NCBI GenBank assembly: GCA_963921935.1
Contig: OY998180.1
Location: 61,024,551 to 61,088,550 of the forward strand
Length of the DNA: 64,000 nt
Direction: 5' to 3'
Origin: Galeruca laticollis
Taxonomy: Eukaryota > Arthropoda > Insecta > Coleoptera > Chrysomelidae
Positions within the stretch are counted from its first letter, which is position 1; the number at the start of each line of letters is the position of its first letter. Under the pieces are notes generated by a model that was not told where the DNA came from, ran no database searches, and saw nothing but the letters and a program-made list of their open reading frames with translations. Position numbers and translations under genes: made by a program. Shown here piece by piece: positions 15,201-30,200 of this stretch.

Positions 15201-18200
15201 TCTCTAGGTGTGGGATGTGCTGTGTACATAACGAATGATGAAACAGCATTACAATAAAAATTAAACTGTCATTACTCAATTTTCACTGCAGAGTTATTGG
15301 CCATATATTATGCACTATATTGGGCATTTGCTCAAGAAAGGAGATTATGAGACACAATTGGGAAATAGAATTGACGCAATTCTGCAACACTCGTATCAAA
15401 AATCCGAACCAGTGTCGCAACGCGTATTCACGGACGCGCTGTAGCTATTGTCCAATGGAATCTATTTTTAGCCTAAGAAGGGATCGGGGTAAAGGAAAGT
15501 GAGCATAAGCATGTATTGCTCAGTGGTTTGTACAAATTGCCAAGAGAACTATTGATCAAAGGTCGCTAATAGTTTTGACGCAATGGACGAGGGCGACGTT
15601 GCCCCGATACTGTCCGTGCCCCTAGTAATACAAACGAATCATATCCATCCAGCTCGGGCGCTTAATTTTACGAACTTTACACAGTATTTTTGTATCAATA
15701 CCTAAATGTGTGGAACCGTTTTAATTACTGTTTTGCTTCTTTTTCTAATTCTTAATCCTAATTATTATCCCATTGAATGCTATAAAAGATACCCAAATTG
15801 AAGAACACATAATTTACTGCTTATTAATTTCACATTTTGACTGGACTACAAGTATACATTCAGTGGCCCATCTCCTCAGTTAAAATACATACTCTATGAT
15901 ACTTATTTCGCATGTTATACCCTGTTAAAGAAAAGAGTGATACACTGAATATACTTGTTTCTTTCTAAACACATTGTCGCTTATGGACCGTGTTAAGATA
16001 TGACTAAGAATATTCCTAGTACTATATACAGTAAACTTTGTAATGAATGCTTTTGTCATAAAAAAAATGTAAAAGAAAACAAAGGAATAATTATTTGATT
16101 TATTGGCTCTAACAAAGTAAACTTTTGTAGAATATATAGCCTAGGGAACCAATTTATACAAATACCTCAATAATTAGTATCTATAAAATATGGGATAGGT
16201 AGTGACTTACAATTACTATCTCATTAGGTCATATAACTATTTCAAATAAACCGGTTTTGTTCTTCACTCAGGTTTAGAAAAAGTATAACTATTTTTAGAC
16301 ACCTAATTAGCTTTAGCAATTATTGCATATGATTTCAGACCACTTTGTATATGGAGACAAGAAATATATACAAAATATTTGTTGTTATTATCAATAACAA
16401 TAGTCTATAAATATACTTTATTATAATAAATTTAAATATTTAATTATTCAAATTTATTTTTAAATGTATTATATTTTTCAACTTACTTAACTAGTTAATT
16501 ATTTCTGTAAAAATATTTGTTTACTGTAACCGATTTGGTAATAGTAGGTGCATTATTTTGAGTTTTTATCTTTTTTCAATTACTAGATAGTACATGCCAT
16601 TTCCTTTTTAATTTGAAAAATATATGCAACTAGTACTGCAAGATTGTATATCTTGTAATAGAAGTTGAACAACAACTAATAGAGTGTGCCTATAGTTCCT
16701 TATGCAGCTGAAAAAATATATTTGAAATTATCGACATTAGCTGTATCAGATACCCACAATTTAGTTCATTTTAAAGCTTGGTGGGTGTGTAGGTATATTT
16801 CCAATTCGTTAGTGTTGGAAATATTGAATAATTATCTGTGATGGAGTTACATGAAGATCTAAATATAAAAAACATATGGTAGGGTATAGAACAGAGACAG
16901 TTAATTCATTGCTAACCTCTCAAAATGGAGCCTTTTGATCGCAAAACCCTGATCTCTGGCCTGAAGATTTTCTGAATTTGATAATTCAATAATGAGTTAG
17001 GGTCTTAGATGGAAAGAACTAGTCATGCGACAAATTTTTTATGTGAATAAACGACTTGATTATATATGGAAATCTCGTGAAAAATAATCAGATGGCTCAG
17101 ATAAAAACAAATAATTCATACGTGAAATTTTCTAGTGAATTTAAATTATCTATTTAATTCCTTTTTTCAAATATCTATTCACGGAACGCTAAGTCAAAAT
17201 TAAAGATCCACTTGATGTAAATTGTTAAATGCTAATTTTACTTTAACCAAAACTAGTGAAAACGGACACACGTTTGCTCAGTGTGAATAATATAAATTTA
17301 TCGGTATTTTAGTAAATAATTAATGCAACAGTATGTTAGTGTATAGAAAAGCCTCACTTATAGAAAAGTAGAACATGATGGCAGTGGCATCTTGTATATG
17401 CGAGGAAGAATAAAGAAGCTAATGTGTGGTTAGAGGTGGCTAATAGTGAGAAAGAAAACAACGAAGTGTCAAATATGGCCGCCATTGGAAGTGTAGTCAT
17501 TGTATATGAAAGAACAAAACTACAATCAATGGAGTCAAGATTGTGACGTATGTGGAATTGATGAAACGCTGTTAAAGGTGGTTAATAGTGAGGAAGAAGA
17601 CAATGAAGGCTGCTATTGAAGTTAAGAAGTTGGTGACGTGGGTTTGAAGAGACAACAATGGCCGCCAGTGGAGGTGAAGTCGTTGTGTGTGGGAGGACGA
17701 AGATACAACCAATGGTGTTAGTGTTAAAGAGACAACCAATGAGGGTATGGGAGGAGGATGAGTCAAGAAACTGTAACATGGGTATTCATGTTTTTTTGAA
17801 CTTTTAATTACCCTTAGAAATACCATCATGGTTCTCCGTGGTCTACCGTAATGGTGCTCTGTCTGCTAAATAAGAGGACCCGAGCTCAAACCCAGATCCG
17901 GATAACAAATAAACGGTTTTAAGGATTAAAACTAACTTTTCCGCATCTATGAGATGCCCTGATTAACATTCTATCATAAAATTGTCACTTGTATACACTT
18001 CGGGGGATGTATCGTGTTAACAAACCGAAATTTCCCCAAAAGCAACCAAAAATGCAGTATATCTGGATTTATAGCTGTACTCGCTATAGTCAGCTGAAAA
18101 TCAATAGGGTACATATGTGAGACACCTTGAAAAATATCCAATTATAAAATTGGCAACTTGTATACACTGTATCGTACTAAACCCGAAACTTCTCCAAAAA

Positions 18201-21200
18201 GTACAAAAATGTGGCACTTCAGATATCATAGCACCCGTTGTACTAGCTCTGGTGGGTTAAAAATCAATAAGGTTCATCTATCAGACGCCCTGAACAATAT
18301 TCAATCATAAATTGGGTCACTTGTATACACGCTGGAGGCTGTTCGTGCTAACAAACTGAAAATTCTCCAAAAATGACGTAAATTTGGTTACCATAGCACA
18401 CGTTGTACTGTCTTTAGTGAGCTAAATCTCAATAGAGTTCATCTTTGAGATGCCCTGAATAATATCCAATCATAAAATTGGTGACTTGTATATACTCCGG
18501 AGGCTGTATCGTGCTAACAAACTGAAATTTCACCAAAAATGTCATACTTAAAGTAGGTACTATAGCACCTGTTGTACTGGCTGCGGTGAGTTGAAAATCA
18601 ATAGGGTTCATCTGTGAGATGTTCTGAATAATATTCAATCATAAAATTGGTAACTTTTCGCACTCCGGAGGCTGTATCGTGCTAACAAACTGAAATTTCT
18701 CAAAAATGACAAAAATGTCGTACTTCAAGTACCATAGCATCCGTTGTACTGGCTATTGTGAGCTGAAAATCAATAGGGTTCATCTGTGATATATCCTGAA
18801 CAATATTCAATCATAAAATTGGTGATTTGATGCAGACATGTATCGAAAAGTGGCCGACGACGACATACACACAGGTTTTTTTTTCTAAAAAGCATTTTTT
18901 CGTGTGGTTCTTGATGAAAAACGTAAAAATAACTCAAAAATTTATTTTCAAAATTTCAATTTTTTTTGTGGGTAAACCAATACTTTTCTCGCATATAGAT
19001 AGGTTGGGCGGAAAAGTAATATTCGGCGTAGGTACCATCTATCGGAAGACAATAGCAAACCACCGACAATATTCTGGCTTGTACAGCCTCTCAACATAGA
19101 CGTTCGGATCCGTCGTTAAATTGTAGGTCCCTTTTATCTTTGGTAACAGAAGAGCACAACACAGGTAGAAGTGAAAGGTCGCCTACGTCCGATCGCGAAC
19201 ATGGCACTAAAAGAAAAAAAAACTACTATATTTGTCTATTAATAAATTATGACATCTATTAAACTATAATACAGTTAATTTTTCATAATTGTATTGAAAT
19301 TGATTTCAGATTAACAAATTGGGGTTTTTACATACATGTAATATTTTCAACAACTAATTTCTTTCTGTCACTTCAAGCACACTACAATAACCTTGATTCG
19401 CGAATAAAATGTTTAAATATGTCTAAATAAATATGTTTCTAGTATAAATATAACAATGTCTGAACTACTATCGCGCCTAGAGAAACTTGTACAAAAAAAT
19501 CTTATAAAATATTGATTTAGCACTGACTGATCTGTATTTTGAAACAATAATCTAGGCGAAATAGGGAGTGGCCCTCGAAGCAGTAGTCCACTGATAGATG
19601 TAGAAGGTGTCTCGGACGATGAGAATGAGCTCCCCAACAGTAATGTAGGTCAGTGCCATAAATGGTCTGTTTGTTGTCTCTCGGTGTTGTTTCACTGTTG
19701 TTACAGTTTATCTATTCTTTTTTGTCCTTCTAAATGTTAACGTTATTGTACAATTGTCCATAAATTGAAAAACTAATATTGGATCGTTTATAAACTATAT
19801 ACCTACTGTGAATTCGAAAAATCATCATAATAAAAGTTTTGGAACTTTTCCATTAGGCTCATCAAATTTCTAAATTATACAATGTAAAAGAAAAAAAATG
19901 AATTTGATCAAGAAAGAAAAAGTTTATACGAAAAGTTATTAGAAACTATTTTCATATTTGATATCATTGCCAATGGGACATGCTTTCCTTTTATATTTTA
20001 GTCCCTCGAATGAATTTTTGTATCATGGAAGTTCAGATATTAATTTATTCATTTTTTAAGTACCAACATCAGCAAACACTTGCTTCCAAACCCATATTAT
20101 AAAAAGAATATCTTAAACAATTGTCAACAAACAAATTTTAACTAAAAATAAACGGTTTTAAAGATTAAAACTAGTTTTTCCACATTTATACAGTCCAGAG
20201 GCTGTATAGTGCTAACAAACCGAAATTTCTCCAAAAATTACCATAAATGTGGTATATCTGGATTTATAAGAACCGTTGAACTGGCTCTCGTGAGCTGAAA
20301 ATCAATAGGTTCATCAGTGAGACGGCCTGAACATATCCAATCATAAAATTGGTCACTTGTATACACTATAGAGGGTGTATCATGCTAACAAACCGAAATT
20401 TCTCCAAAAGTGACCAAAAATTTAGCATATCTGGATTTATAGGACCCGTTGTGCTGGCTCTGGTGAGCTAAAAATCAATAAGGTTCATCAGTGAGACGCC
20501 CTGAATAAATCCAATCATAAAATTGGTCACGTGTATACACTCCAGAGGGTGTATCGTGCTAACAAACCGAAATTTCTCCAAGTGACCAAAAATTTAGCAA
20601 AAAAATTAACTGTCTCGACCCTTACTTCGTGGAATCTACTCATATTAGTGTTTGAAATGAAACTCAATGTTTCTAGCTAATTCCACAATATAATGAAAAA
20701 TGTTGAAAATTCTAAAAAGTTGACAATTGTTTCGATAACTGAATATCATCGTCACAATGACAGAAGTTACATTTCATTTGATGTCTACCTGATGTTTAGT
20801 AGTTATTTTTGACTAGACCAAGAAGTGACCATGTGATTGACTTAATATATGTTAATATAAAAAAGAAGATGTGATATTACAAATATTGAAGCTTAGATAT
20901 TATTAGCCCTATGGTGATATCCTGGATATCATTTTTCCAATTAAGATCAGTATAACTGTGCAATGATATAGAAAACTAGGAAAACTATATCTGCTGATCT
21001 TTACAATTATCACTTAAGAAGGCAGTTTAAAAGTGGAGAATTCCCTAGATTTATCTGTTCATTGACGACTTCATATCGTGTCTTCTAATTTCCAATTCTT
21101 CAAGGAAATCCAGTTCTTGTTTCTTATCACAAATATGAAGTACTTCTAGTTCTGTGTTAGGTGTCAATGAATGGTTGGTGTCAAGTAGATGTTTTGCGTA

Positions 21201-24200
21201 ATGGGATTTATCTGGTTGTTTTCATCTGTATGCTCGTAAGTGTTCACTGTATCGGATTTCAAAATTTCTAAGGGTCTGATCCAAATAGACAGCATTACAT
21301 TCTGGACATTTGAGTTTATATATGAACAAATGTAATTTTGATAGGGAGATTAATACAATTAGACAAATAGCAACATCCAACGGTTATCCATTACATATGA
21401 TAAATAAGCTAATTAATAAAAAAGAGGAAAAAGTGGTATTACAACTAATATTTCCTAAACAAACTGAAGAAATAAAAACTTATAAAACCATCACATATGC
21501 AGGAAATATTTCAAAGATAATATATTTAGCAACGAATACAACAATTTCTTTTAAAACAGAAAGTAACGGAAGTACAAAATTGTTAAATGTTAAAACAAAA
21601 ATACCAACATTAAAGAAATCAGGTTCCCATTGCCATATGTACAATTAATATTCCAAAAGATTTTCTAAATTAGTTACTATTGTATTTACAGTTGTAATAT
21701 TCTTATTGAAATCAAAAGTACAAAAAACATTCTCCATAGAACTACAACAAGCATCCTTGAACTTTCTATACATTGATTGATCGATTATTCATTTTGTGTA
21801 TGATATGCAATCTACTGTAGTGTGACTTCAAGGTCCTATGATGCAACAATTGAGTTTACAACCATTGTACAGCCCCATTATGTGTGTGATCTGAATGGAC
21901 AATATCCAGTGTGGTGACCTATTGCTTTGTGAAGTTAGTTCCTAATCAAACCAAGTAATTCTTCAGTTTTTTTACGTATAGCTCCCCCAATTTTCATGTA
22001 TTCTAGAAAAAGAATGCTGCTTAATACATTTCATTCATTACAAATTTAACTTATAAATGAAGATGTGTACCTATTATGTTGAATGATTACCAAATATACA
22101 TTGAAAATTCAAAGACCGAATTTGCTTTTGTATTACAATTATTTTTAGCTTAAGTGAGTAAATTCATACTTTTGGAATTTTTGAAATGATCCTATATAAA
22201 TTAACAATTAAAACAATTTCAAAAAAGATTGAAAGTAAAGTTTTGGTCATGGATATTGTACAATAACAAATTAATAGTTTCCTATACAGGGTACAGGATA
22301 ATCAGTTGTAAGGTGTTAGCTATCTTCTAACTAACCAAAATGTATAAAATGCAAGTTCTCTATAAACAGACTGTGAGGTTTAAAAATAATATTATAATAT
22401 ATAATATATAATTTTGTTCAATTCATAATCAATTTGCAGATTTATTTTTATATTTATAGTCACATATATTAATTATGATTTTTAAAATATGTTAAAAATG
22501 TTTTTCTTAACTTTACTGGTTAGTTTGCTTATTATTACTACATGATAAGGAGTTAAAAAAATTTAATTATCTACAATCGTCCTATTATAGGTATTCATAA
22601 ATTTCATTATATTCCGACGTTTCATAATGACATTCTTATGGATTTAATTTTTAGTGTCAAAATGACATAGATACAGACTGAGTACTATAGTGATATTATC
22701 ATTAGAGTACTGAGTTCTATAATGAATGAAAAAAATATCTAGGTATAGTAGGCAAAATATGAAAAATGTATTCAAAACAACAAAATTTACCGATTAAAAG
22801 TAAATACTAAATTATAGCAATTTATTAAATTCATATTAGACAGAGATGTCGAAATTGTCCCAATATTCTGATTGTTTATTTGTAAATTTTCGGTATCTTA
22901 TACTCCACTTATACCAATTATTGGACACTTTCAACAGCAAATAGTTTTTATTTTCCGCCTCTTGTAACAATTTTGCAATATTTTCTTTAGTAAAAATTCT
23001 GGTCTTTTTGGGTTTGTAAGAATCGTAGTTTCATTTTAAAAATGCCACCAGGTGACTAATCTCACATTTGTCAACATTTTTTATAAATCAACGTACTTTG
23101 TATTATCGAGTAATAAGTCTACATAAACTTAAAAACTTGTTCGTTATTGATTATTCTAAGGCGGCCGCACACTTCCTACTTTCGGATCCCATTGTCGAAT
23201 CAGGGCATCTGACGCTGAAATACCTATTAGGCTTCTCTCACGGTGGAAGCAAAAACTCGTGAACCGTAGGATGGACGTAAACGCACGTATTCTCGCGATT
23301 AATCCAATCTACTTGTTTTCCAATGTGGGCAGGCACAGAAGCTGCAAATCGGTTCGTGCATGTACGTGCGTACATTTACGACTTGCGAACAGATCCCGTT
23401 TGGCTGGAAACTTTGCGTTCGTTGTTTTGCACCATTGTGAAATAAAATGGATACTAAAAAGTTGATTGATTTGGTCGAGAGCGAAAATATTTATGGAATC
23501 AGCGAAAACCAAATTATCACCACCGTAATTTACAAAGAACCTTGTGGAGAAATGTGTTTTCGAAAATTGTAATATTTTGTAAGCTTGTCCCTGATTGCAT
23601 TTAGTATATAATTGAAAGTTGTTTCTTCCATCGTAAAATAACTGAAAAAAAATTCTTTATTGTTCCTTAAGTCTTCCCAAATATCCACTGCCAGAGCTGA
23701 TTCGGTATCTCTCGATCATTACAACGGATGGAAATCGTGCGGACGCCTACACCACTGTACCAGTTTCATCAATCCCGATTTCCAAACAACGCGGTGTAAT
23801 ATATTGTTTTTACAAAAAATATTATTTCGGTGATTGAAAATGGCTCTAAGTAAATATAAAAATATGGAATTGATTATGATTGTCCTTCTGTTAGACGAGA
23901 AACAACAAACAGTAAGAAAGAAACAATCATTTTGGATTAGCAATATTTTGAAAACACGAAAATCTGAGGAAGAATACTGGACATTACCTATATATTATAT
24001 AAGCTTACTACTGGGTGCACAAAACGGTTTTATCACGTTGCGTGTCATGCGCGAAGCGTTCCTTTGTCTGCAAAATATTCTCCAAAACATACTGGATCGG
24101 ATCGTTCATGGCACCGTACGGTCCTAGTAATGTACGGAACGATGTAGTAGGCGACGTCTCATAAGATTCTGTACAAAGAATATTTTCCCGCATGTATCTG

Positions 24201-27200
24201 TACCGTTTTGTATGGCACGGTACGGTATAGTGAGCGAAGACCTTAAACCTTTATTCGTGCGTATCCGCTTCCACTATGAGAGAAGCCCAAGTTCATACAA
24301 TAATATCGCACACCTACTATCAGATATCGGATGTCCGGTTCGGATGCAAGAGCAGTGCGTCCTACCAATCGGACCTATTAAGTCTGATCTGACTACCGGG
24401 AGGCGCGCCGTGTATTGTTTTTCCATAGTCTACCGCAACCATATGATTGTTTTTGTCAGTTTTGGCTAGTGTGTGTAGAGAAGAGACATGTGAAACCATC
24501 TGCGATACCGAGAATTTAATTACTGCGGCCGAAAAATATCCCTGCTTGTGGAGTATTAGTCATAAATCTTATCATGATCTCAATTTAAAAGATCTTGCAT
24601 GGGAACAAATAAGTTTGGAGCTATCTGGATGAGCACTCAAGGTGCAAAGTGTGAAACTAACTTTGTTTGAATTCTTTTTTATTCATCGGATGTATCCAAT
24701 AGCGTCGTGTTATCTTTTTTTTCTGGTGTAAGAGTAGAAAATCAATAAATTGCCAATAACTCTTAATCGTCCATTTTATATGCGGTGTGTGAGAATATAC
24801 CTACTATATTGTGCAAAGAAATTCAAATAAAAACAGAGATATTGTATCTGCAGTGTGCGGTAGTTGTCCGATTTAAAATCGTTTCAGGCAATCGGATCCG
24901 ACTGTAGTAAATGTGCGGCCGGCCATAGGCTAAAAGTACCTTTTCGTATGCAAGATTCTCAAAAATTTTCTTGTGACAACAACTTTTCGTATACGCTTTA
25001 AGATTTTCAGGCACTAACCCAGCAACTGCAAAATTAGCTAAATTTCCAATTTCTGTGGATAAATCATTGATTTTACATTGATTGATGAACTTTTCAATAA
25101 ATTTTACTTTAGGTTGCTTCGCACATTACTGAAATTAAGCTACGTTTACCTACATCACTTACTCTTATACAACAGGAAATAAATTTTCAAAGAAATCGTC
25201 GGAATATAAAAGTTTGTATGAAATTTGTGTCATAAACAATCATTATGGCACGCGCCTTGTTATCAGACTCGGCTGACGAATATTCATGGTTAGTACCATA
25301 ATGATAGTTATAACATAATATCTATTTTAATACTTTTCTATAAACAATTAGGTGGGTGGGAGTATATTGTATCCTTACTCTGTTTACTCAGTCACCCTGT
25401 ATGCATTCAACCCTAGTCATAGCCATATACGATGCACTCCCTAACAAACTTGTAATGTTATACCAGTGTTTTAGACCTATATCTTGACAATAATACTTGA
25501 AGCCATTTAACTCTGAAGATTTGTCCTAAATCAGTAACTAACACTTTTTGGAGAGAAAAACTAATCATTTTTACGCTTAGGCTGTTGCTTTTGCTCTTTA
25601 ATAGTTGTTTGTTCTTTCTTTTCGCTCATTAAAATACCTTATTGCCATTAAACTACTACTAAAAGTTAAATAGGTTTTGTCCGCTACATAGTCAAACTTA
25701 ACCAAAACAGAATCATGCAGGACAGTTGTATGTGCATTTTCCCATATTCGCATCCGTTGTGAGCTTTTGTTCAAAGCGGTAGGTATTTCCAGATTTGAAC
25801 TGAATTTCAAATTGAGTATCTTATATAGCTATTTTTTATATGTTCTGTTTATAACAATGTTGTCAAATCATGTTCTCAATCGACTTTGTATATTTGTTTA
25901 ATAAAATTTAATAAAACCGTTTATCTTTAACGTAAACAGCAGCTCACCACAATATTTGTATTATTTTCATATGATAACCAGAAGATTTTTGGCAGTAAGA
26001 TATTTTTAAAAATAATGTAGCTTCTTCAATCGCATGATAAATATAGTTTTTAGTCAACTAAATGTGTGAAAAAAAATGAATGGTAATAAATTAAACATAT
26101 CTCTGGTCTATAAAACGTTTTCATTTTGTTATTTTTTAAGGGGAGCAAGATGCTAGAGTTTTGACATTGGCTGAACAAATCATTGCTGCAATGCCTGAAA
26201 GAATCAAGGTAATAATCGTGTATAAAAAATAAACAAATTATTTCATGTGATGTTTATTTCATTAGAACGAAAGCGAAGAAATGTTGATGGACAAAAGTCC
26301 GTGTGCATCAGATAGCCTACAAACTTCTGACACGCTATCAGATGTCTTTATGGAACCACTATTGGATCAATCATCATCGAGTTTTGAATCTACGGAGTTC
26401 AACTTTGAATTTTCTGATAACAATTATAGGTAAGTATTTACTGCATACGTAGATATTTCCAGAAAATAAAAAACTTCATTTCAGATACTACGATGTTAGC
26501 ACACCTTGTTCCAGTTTGAGTCCAGCTTCTTCCAGTTGTTTGCAGTCACCTTGCTCCTTTACGCTCGATTCTCCATCTCCACCACCAACTACGGCTGATT
26601 TTTGCGAGTTCTTCCAAGCTTCTGGCACCGTTTTTGAAAAAGATTTCTCAAATCTCACATTATCAGGTAAAATAAAGTTCTCTTTTGATATATGTAGAAT
26701 ATACCTGAACGTCATTATCAATTCTCTTATTTTTCAGATCGTGAACAACGGGAATTATATGAAGCTGCCAAAATAATTCAAAAGGCATACCGTTCATACA
26801 AAGGACGTCAACAACAAGAACAGAATAAAGAGAGGCAAGCAGCTGTCGTCATCCAGAACTATTATAGACGTTATAAGCAGTATGCTTATTATAAACAGAT
26901 GACTCATGCTGCTATGGTGATACAGAATGGTTACAGATCGTACTGCGAACATAAAAGGTTTAAGAAAAGCCAAGAGGCTGCTGTGTGCATTCAAAACTAT
27001 TATCGAAATTACAAGGAGCAGGGGGGGAGAAATAGTAGAGAAGGGACACCTGCTACGGCAGGATTGAAGTAAGTTTTGGTGTTTGAGGTTAATATGGAAG
27101 ATCTTTTATCGGGGGTGATACTAACAGATTTTCCAAACCTATAGTCAATTGAAGAGAAGTAAACAATTATTTGCGTCTTTGGCAAATTTTGTATCAATAT

Positions 27201-30200
27201 GCATGTCCCATTCGGAGATGTCTCACTTAATGTTAATGAAATTTTCATTGAAGACACATCTTGTTATCATTCCACTTCTGTGGCCTGCGTGTCGTACCGA
27301 CTTTTCATTCTGTCGCTGGCAACTTGAAGATTTGTTCGAACTAATTCATGAATATCGTCCAGCCTTCTTCTCAATTGGATCACGTATTCTTCTCCTGCTA
27401 GATCTTTCCCAGGCCGACGCCAAATTCCAGGTCACAAGGAAGCCTCATTTCACGTCCAAACAGGATTTTCGCAGGTGTTTCACCCGTGGACTCATTGACG
27501 GCAGATCGATAAGCCAATGCGAATAGGGAAAGATACTGGTCCCAATCTCTCTGATGGCTGGAAACTACTTTGGGCAGGTATTTTCCAATAGTCCTGTTCA
27601 TTCTCTCGACCATTCCACCTGACTGTAGATGTAATGCTGTTGTCCTGGTCTTCTTCATTCCCAGCTTCTCGCAAATCTCCTGGAATAGATGGCTTTCAAA
27701 ATTTCTTCCCTGGTCACTGTGGGCACTCCATATCGGCTGATAAATTCTGTCACCAATACATCCGCCACAGTTGAGGCCTCTTGGTAGCGTAAATTTCCAC
27801 CCACTTTGTGAAATAATCCATTACAACCAGTATGTATTTGCCACCATATTCTGTCGTCGTAAATGGTCCAGCAATATCTAAAACAATCCTTTCGAAAGAG
27901 CCTTCCAACATTGTACTGTTTCATGGGTGCTTTTCTCTTGCGATGGGGTCCATTACTCGTAGCATAAGTCGTACATTTCTTACACCAGTCCTTCACACCA
28001 TCGGAGCTGTTCATCCAATAAAACCTCCCACGGATTCGCTGGAGGGTTTTTTTCACTCCCAGATGACCTCCAGATGGACTGTCGTGTAACTTCTTTAGTA
28101 CTTCAGCTAATCTTGTTTTCGGGATAACTGGCTGTCTCCTCATCTCGGAACCATCATTGTTGTCAAAAACTATCTTCAACAGCCCTTCTTCCAGGACAAG
28201 GGAGTCCCCTGAGCCCAATACGCCTTGAGTTTCGGTGAAAATCTTGACACTTCTTGCCATGTAGGTCGCTGATTTTCTTTCTTCCATTGCCGGATCATCT
28301 TCAGGTGAGGATCATTCTCCTGATCTACTCTAATCCTGGTGGGTGACAATTCCTCGTTGACTACAGTAGTTCTTGAAACTGCAGCTTTCCTAGATTCCAC
28401 CTTGTTGCAGTGGGAGCAGTCTGCTGGGCACGGCCGTCTGGACAGGGAGTCGGCATTTCGGTGACTCACACCAGCTCTATGTTCGATGTTGAAATCGTAC
28501 TCTTGAAGTCGTTCAATCCATCTAGCGATCTGGCCCTCGGGATTCTTGAATTGCATCAACCACTTAAGTGCTGCATGATCAGTCCGGATTAAAAATTTCC
28601 TACCATACCGGTACTGGTAAAACTGTTCCACTGACTTCACTACCGCCAAAAGTTCTCTTCTTGTGACGCAGTAGTTTCGTTCTGGTTTGGAGAGGACTTT
28701 ACTGAAATATCCCATCACTCTTGCCCTCCTTGGATCTGTGAGAGCACTCCACCAATTCCTACGTTGCTTACGTCAGTGTCAAGAATAAAGTCTCCTTCTG
28801 GTAATGGATTTCCTAATATCGGCGCCGAGGTTAAATGCCTGTTCAAGGTTTCAAAAGCCGTTTGACAGTCTTCGTTCCATTGGAAAGCTCTTGCTTCTTC
28901 GGTAAGTCGAGTTAGAGGCTCCAAACTTCCTGATAAATCTTCTATAATACGTGCAAAGTCCAAGGAAACTCCTAGTTTGATGTTTGTCGGTTGGTTGCGG
29001 CCATTGCTGAATGGAAGCAATTTTCTCTGGATCCATCGCCACTATTTCTTTGCTCACTATATGACCTAGATAGTTGACTCGGTTTTGGAACAGCTGACAT
29101 TTCTTCGGGTTTAACATGAGCTGGGCAGCTTGGAGTCGTTTGAATACGTCTTCCAAATTCTTCAGGTGTTCGTCAAATGTCTAACCCAGTACTACGATGT
29201 CGTCCAAATAGACCAGGCATGTCTTCCAAAACAACCCTCTCAAGACATTTTCCAATGTCGCAGGCGTATTACAGAGCCCGAATGGCATGACGTTGAATTG
29301 CCATAATCCAGATCCGGTAGTAAAAGCAGTCTTCTCTTTGTCTTCTGGGTCCATTTCCACTCACCAATAACCAGACTTCAGGTCCAAGGTGGAAAACAGT
29401 TTGCTGCCGGTCAAAATATCTAGCGTATCGTCAATTCGAGGCAGAGGATAGCTGTCTTTCTTCGTCACGTTGTTAAGCTGACGATAATCCACGCAGAATC
29501 TCGTAGTTCCATCCTTTTTCTTGACGAGCACTACTGGAGACATCCATGGACTAGTAGATGGTTCTATTACTTTTTTTCATCCATCTCTCGAATTATTCTT
29601 TGAGCTTCCTCTCTCTTCGCTCGTGGAAGTCTTCGAGCTGATTGCCTAATTGGCTTAGCATTACCAGTATCGATTCTGAGTTTGACGGCTGATGTTCTAC
29701 TAGTCTTTCCTCCTTTTAGTACGAATAAGTCTCGATACTGCAAGAGAAATTCTCTCATTCTCTTTTTTTCAGCTCGATCCAAAAATTGACCAGCTACTGA
29801 TAACATTTGTTCGAATCTGGTATTAGAATTGTCAGTGGTCGTTGTTTGACGAACTATAGATGTCACTGGTACGCAGGATCCAATCTTGGTTTCCTTCTTG
29901 ATGGTAACTGGGTAATCATTCACGTTTATCACACGTACTGGGATCTCTTTCGCCGACGTAACCAATCCTTTTCCAATTAGTACTCCTTTGCCAACCTCTG
30001 CGTCGTGGTTCCTTGGCTCCATCATAACCGGTGTACCTTCCTCAATGATTCCCTGTAGCCGTGCTACTATCATGGTTTCGCTTCGTACAGGACAGAAGTG
30101 GGATAATATAAATAAATTGCTACGTAAAAATGGCCAAGAGACTATGTGACTTGAAAGTGTCTGAGTTAAGAGCAGAATTGGAAGATCGTGAGTTGGAAAC

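Larger units (their letters stand above)
10620..15345 (+). mobile_element. I-group-like LINE, degraded
   Basis: A non-LTR retrotransposon in Camta sense orientation: ORF1 with zinc knuckles, then ORF2 with APE endonuclease, reverse transcriptase and RNase H. The presence of RNase H points to the I/LOA/R1 group; the clade is not certain. The 5' limit (about 10620) and 3' limit are estimates, since no poly-A or clear target duplication was found. Confidence 0.8.
23160..24924 (+). mobile_element. PIF/Harbinger-type element, second TIR-bounded copy
   Basis: The left end GGCGGCCGCACACTTCCTAC pairs with the right end (reverse complement GGCCGGCCGCACATTTACTA), and the similarity continues through TCGGATCC, about 36 bp in all. 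The left flank is TAA, as expected for TWA targets; the right flank is ATA, so the duplication is not intact. GC content is clearly higher than in the host intron. It holds a transposase N-terminal fragment and a partial MADF domain, both on the plus strand. Confidence 0.75.
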
